Shown: positions 5,872-6,798 of the stretch, piece after piece
How positions within the stretch are numbered: the stretch's first letter is position 1
How the letters are laid out: each line of letters begins with the position of its first letter
Made by a program: the position numbers and the translations under genes
The notes under the pieces: model-generated
Databases searched by the model: none
What the model was told of the DNA's origin: nothing
The model's input: the letters and a program-made list of their open reading frames with translations, nothing else
Source of the DNA: Planctomycetota bacterium
GTDB taxonomy: Bacteria; Planctomycetota; Brocadiia; SM23-32
Length of the DNA: 6,798 nt
Assembly (NCBI GenBank): GCA_018334735.1
Contig: JAGXLK010000124.1
Span: 1-6,798 of the forward strand
Direction of reading: 5' to 3'

Positions 5872-6798
5872 ATGACTAAGTCTAATCTGATTCGTAGAAA
5901 TGGCAAGCGTATTGTGATCGGTGCAGAGGATCAGGCATACATCGGACTGGACGTGCACAAGAAAAGTACGAACGTGGCAGTGCGGTTGGGTGGACAGAAG
6001 GTGGCCGAATGGATCAGCCGGAGCGCGCCGGCTGCTGTAATTTCGAGCCTCCAGCCGCTACGTAAAGCTGCCGAAAAGGTGGTTTACGAAGCGGGACCGT
6101 GTGGATACGGGCTGTATCGGAAGCTCAGGGAAGCCCGGTTCCCGGCAGAGGTCTGGCCTCCGGGAAAAATTCCCCGAAAAGCCAACCCGGGTAACAAGAC
6201 AGACAGGCTGGATGCCTCTACGCTGGCCGAGTATGGCGAAAAAGACCTGGTAGAACCAATGGTGGTGCCCACCAGAACTGAGGAAGCCCACAGACAGGTC
6301 ATGCGTGCCCGGAACCAAATTATGGAGAAGCAAAAACGAGTGAAACAGCAGATAAAAAGCTTTCTGCTGATGCATGGCATCGAGGAGCCTGAGGGACTGA
6401 AACACTGGAGTAAAAAAGGAGTGAGGCAGCTAATGGAACTCGAGCTCACTGGTGAGCTTCAGATGTGCCTCCAGATGCACCTGGAGATGCTCGCTCAGGT
6501 GCAGCACGCCAAAAAGCAAATAACCGATAAGCTCAGATGCATGTCACGCTCCGAGCGCTATCGGCAAGACTTCCAGAACCTCACCACCCACCCGGGAGTG
6601 GGGCTATTGACGGCTATGAATTTCATCCTGGAGCTGTATCAGCCGGAGCGTTTCGAGGTGCACCGGCAGGTATCGACCATGCTGGGTCTTGTGCCCCGTT
6701 TTGCCAGCAGCGGTGAAAGGCAAACAGACAAAGGACTTATAGGAGCCGGAAGGGAGAGTCTGCGCTCAATGCTGGTGGATGCGGCCTGGCAGTGGGTA
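5872..6798 (+). CDS. IS110-family DEDD/serine transposase (3' end outside window)
   Basis: The frame is open for 309 codons from the ATG at 5872 to the window edge. GGGAGG lies nine bases before the start. The N-terminal RuvC-like domain shows the DEDD set: D27 in YIGLDVHKKS, E73 in VYEAGPCGYG, and D111/D114 in KTDRLDA. A helical, K/R/Q-rich linker with coiled-coil character follows (about 140-235). The C-terminal Transposase_20 domain begins at HPGVGLLTA (240-248) and contains the GLVPRFASSGE motif (272-282), with Ser280 the probable nucleophile, then KGLIGAGRESLRSMLVDAAW. All expected catalytic residues are present, so the visible part is intact and may be active. The family recombines circular intermediates into short specific targets guided by a structured RNA. 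IS110 versus IS1111 group cannot be settled without the right end. Confidence 0.93.
   Translation, partial: MTKSNLIRRNGKRIVIGAEDQAYIGLDVHKKSTNVAVRLGGQKVAEWISRSAPAAVISSLQPLRKAAEKVVYEAGPCGYGLYRKLREARFPAEVWPPGKIPRKANPGNKTDRLDASTLAEYGEKDLVEPMVVPTRTEEAHRQVMRARNQIMEKQKRVKQQIKSFLLMHGIEEPEGLKHWSKKGVRQLMELELTGELQMCLQMHLEMLAQVQHAKKQITDKLRCMSRSERYRQDFQNLTTHPGVGLLTAMNFILELYQPERFEVHRQVSTMLGLVPRFASSGERQTDKGLIGAGRESLRSMLVDAAWQWV

Larger units (their letters stand above)
5716..6798 (+). mobile_element. IS110-family insertion sequence, left part (right end outside window)
   Basis: The element is recognised from its transposase, which runs off the right edge. The left boundary given is approximate: IS110 elements lack the usual terminal inverted repeats and often make no target duplication, so it cannot be read from a single copy. 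The structured leader starting near 5716 is taken as part of the element. It lies upstream of the sigma/FecR operon in divergent orientation and does not obviously break a gene. Confidence 0.7.

Noticed and set aside
6058..6449. Two minus-strand frames of 115 and 121 codons
   Set aside because: They are antisense to the transposase, whose catalytic motifs are in the plus frame.

Overview
The window reads as bacterial chromosome, most likely from the PVC group (Verrucomicrobiota, Kiritimatiellota, Lentisphaerota or Planctomycetota). That placement is an inference. It rests on an ECF sigma factor of the Rhodopirellula/Verrucomicrobium type paired with a membrane-anchored FecR protein, followed by a very large secreted repeat protein, all in moderately GC-rich DNA. 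No rRNA, tRNA or CRISPR array is present, and no gene fixes the species.

Layout, read in the minus-strand direction from about 5580 down to 1: a possible small basic ORF (5521-5297), an ECF sigma factor gene (5271-4678), a FecR-domain gene that overlaps it by 19 bases (4696-3128), and, 61 bases further on, a large exported protein (3066 to beyond position 1). The large ORF is open for all 1022 codons in the window and its end is not seen. All four share a strand with short gaps and good ribosome binding sites, so they look like one transcription unit. The likely logic is a surface-signalling cassette: FecR spans the inner membrane and restrains or activates the sigma factor, which then controls its own operon and the surface protein at its end. 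The large protein has a signal peptide, a propeller-like region with one perfect Asp-box, and then a string of PKD, Ig-like and cadherin-like domains.

On the plus strand, from about 5716 to the right edge, lies the left part of an IS110-family insertion sequence. Its DEDD/serine transposase starts at 5872 and is cut by the window edge at codon 309. The roughly 155 bases before the transposase are rich in inverted repeats, including a long hairpin that covers the transposase ribosome binding site. In IS110-group elements this is where the bridge (seek) RNA is encoded, so this is the best candidate here for a functional noncoding element.

The stretch between the small ORF and the IS (about 5522-5715) is AT-richer, holds no convincing gene, and probably carries the operon promoter. 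I found no wholly new system. The most unusual points are the sigma/FecR/propeller-adhesin arrangement, the unassigned C-terminal domain of FecR, and the IS110 leader structure.
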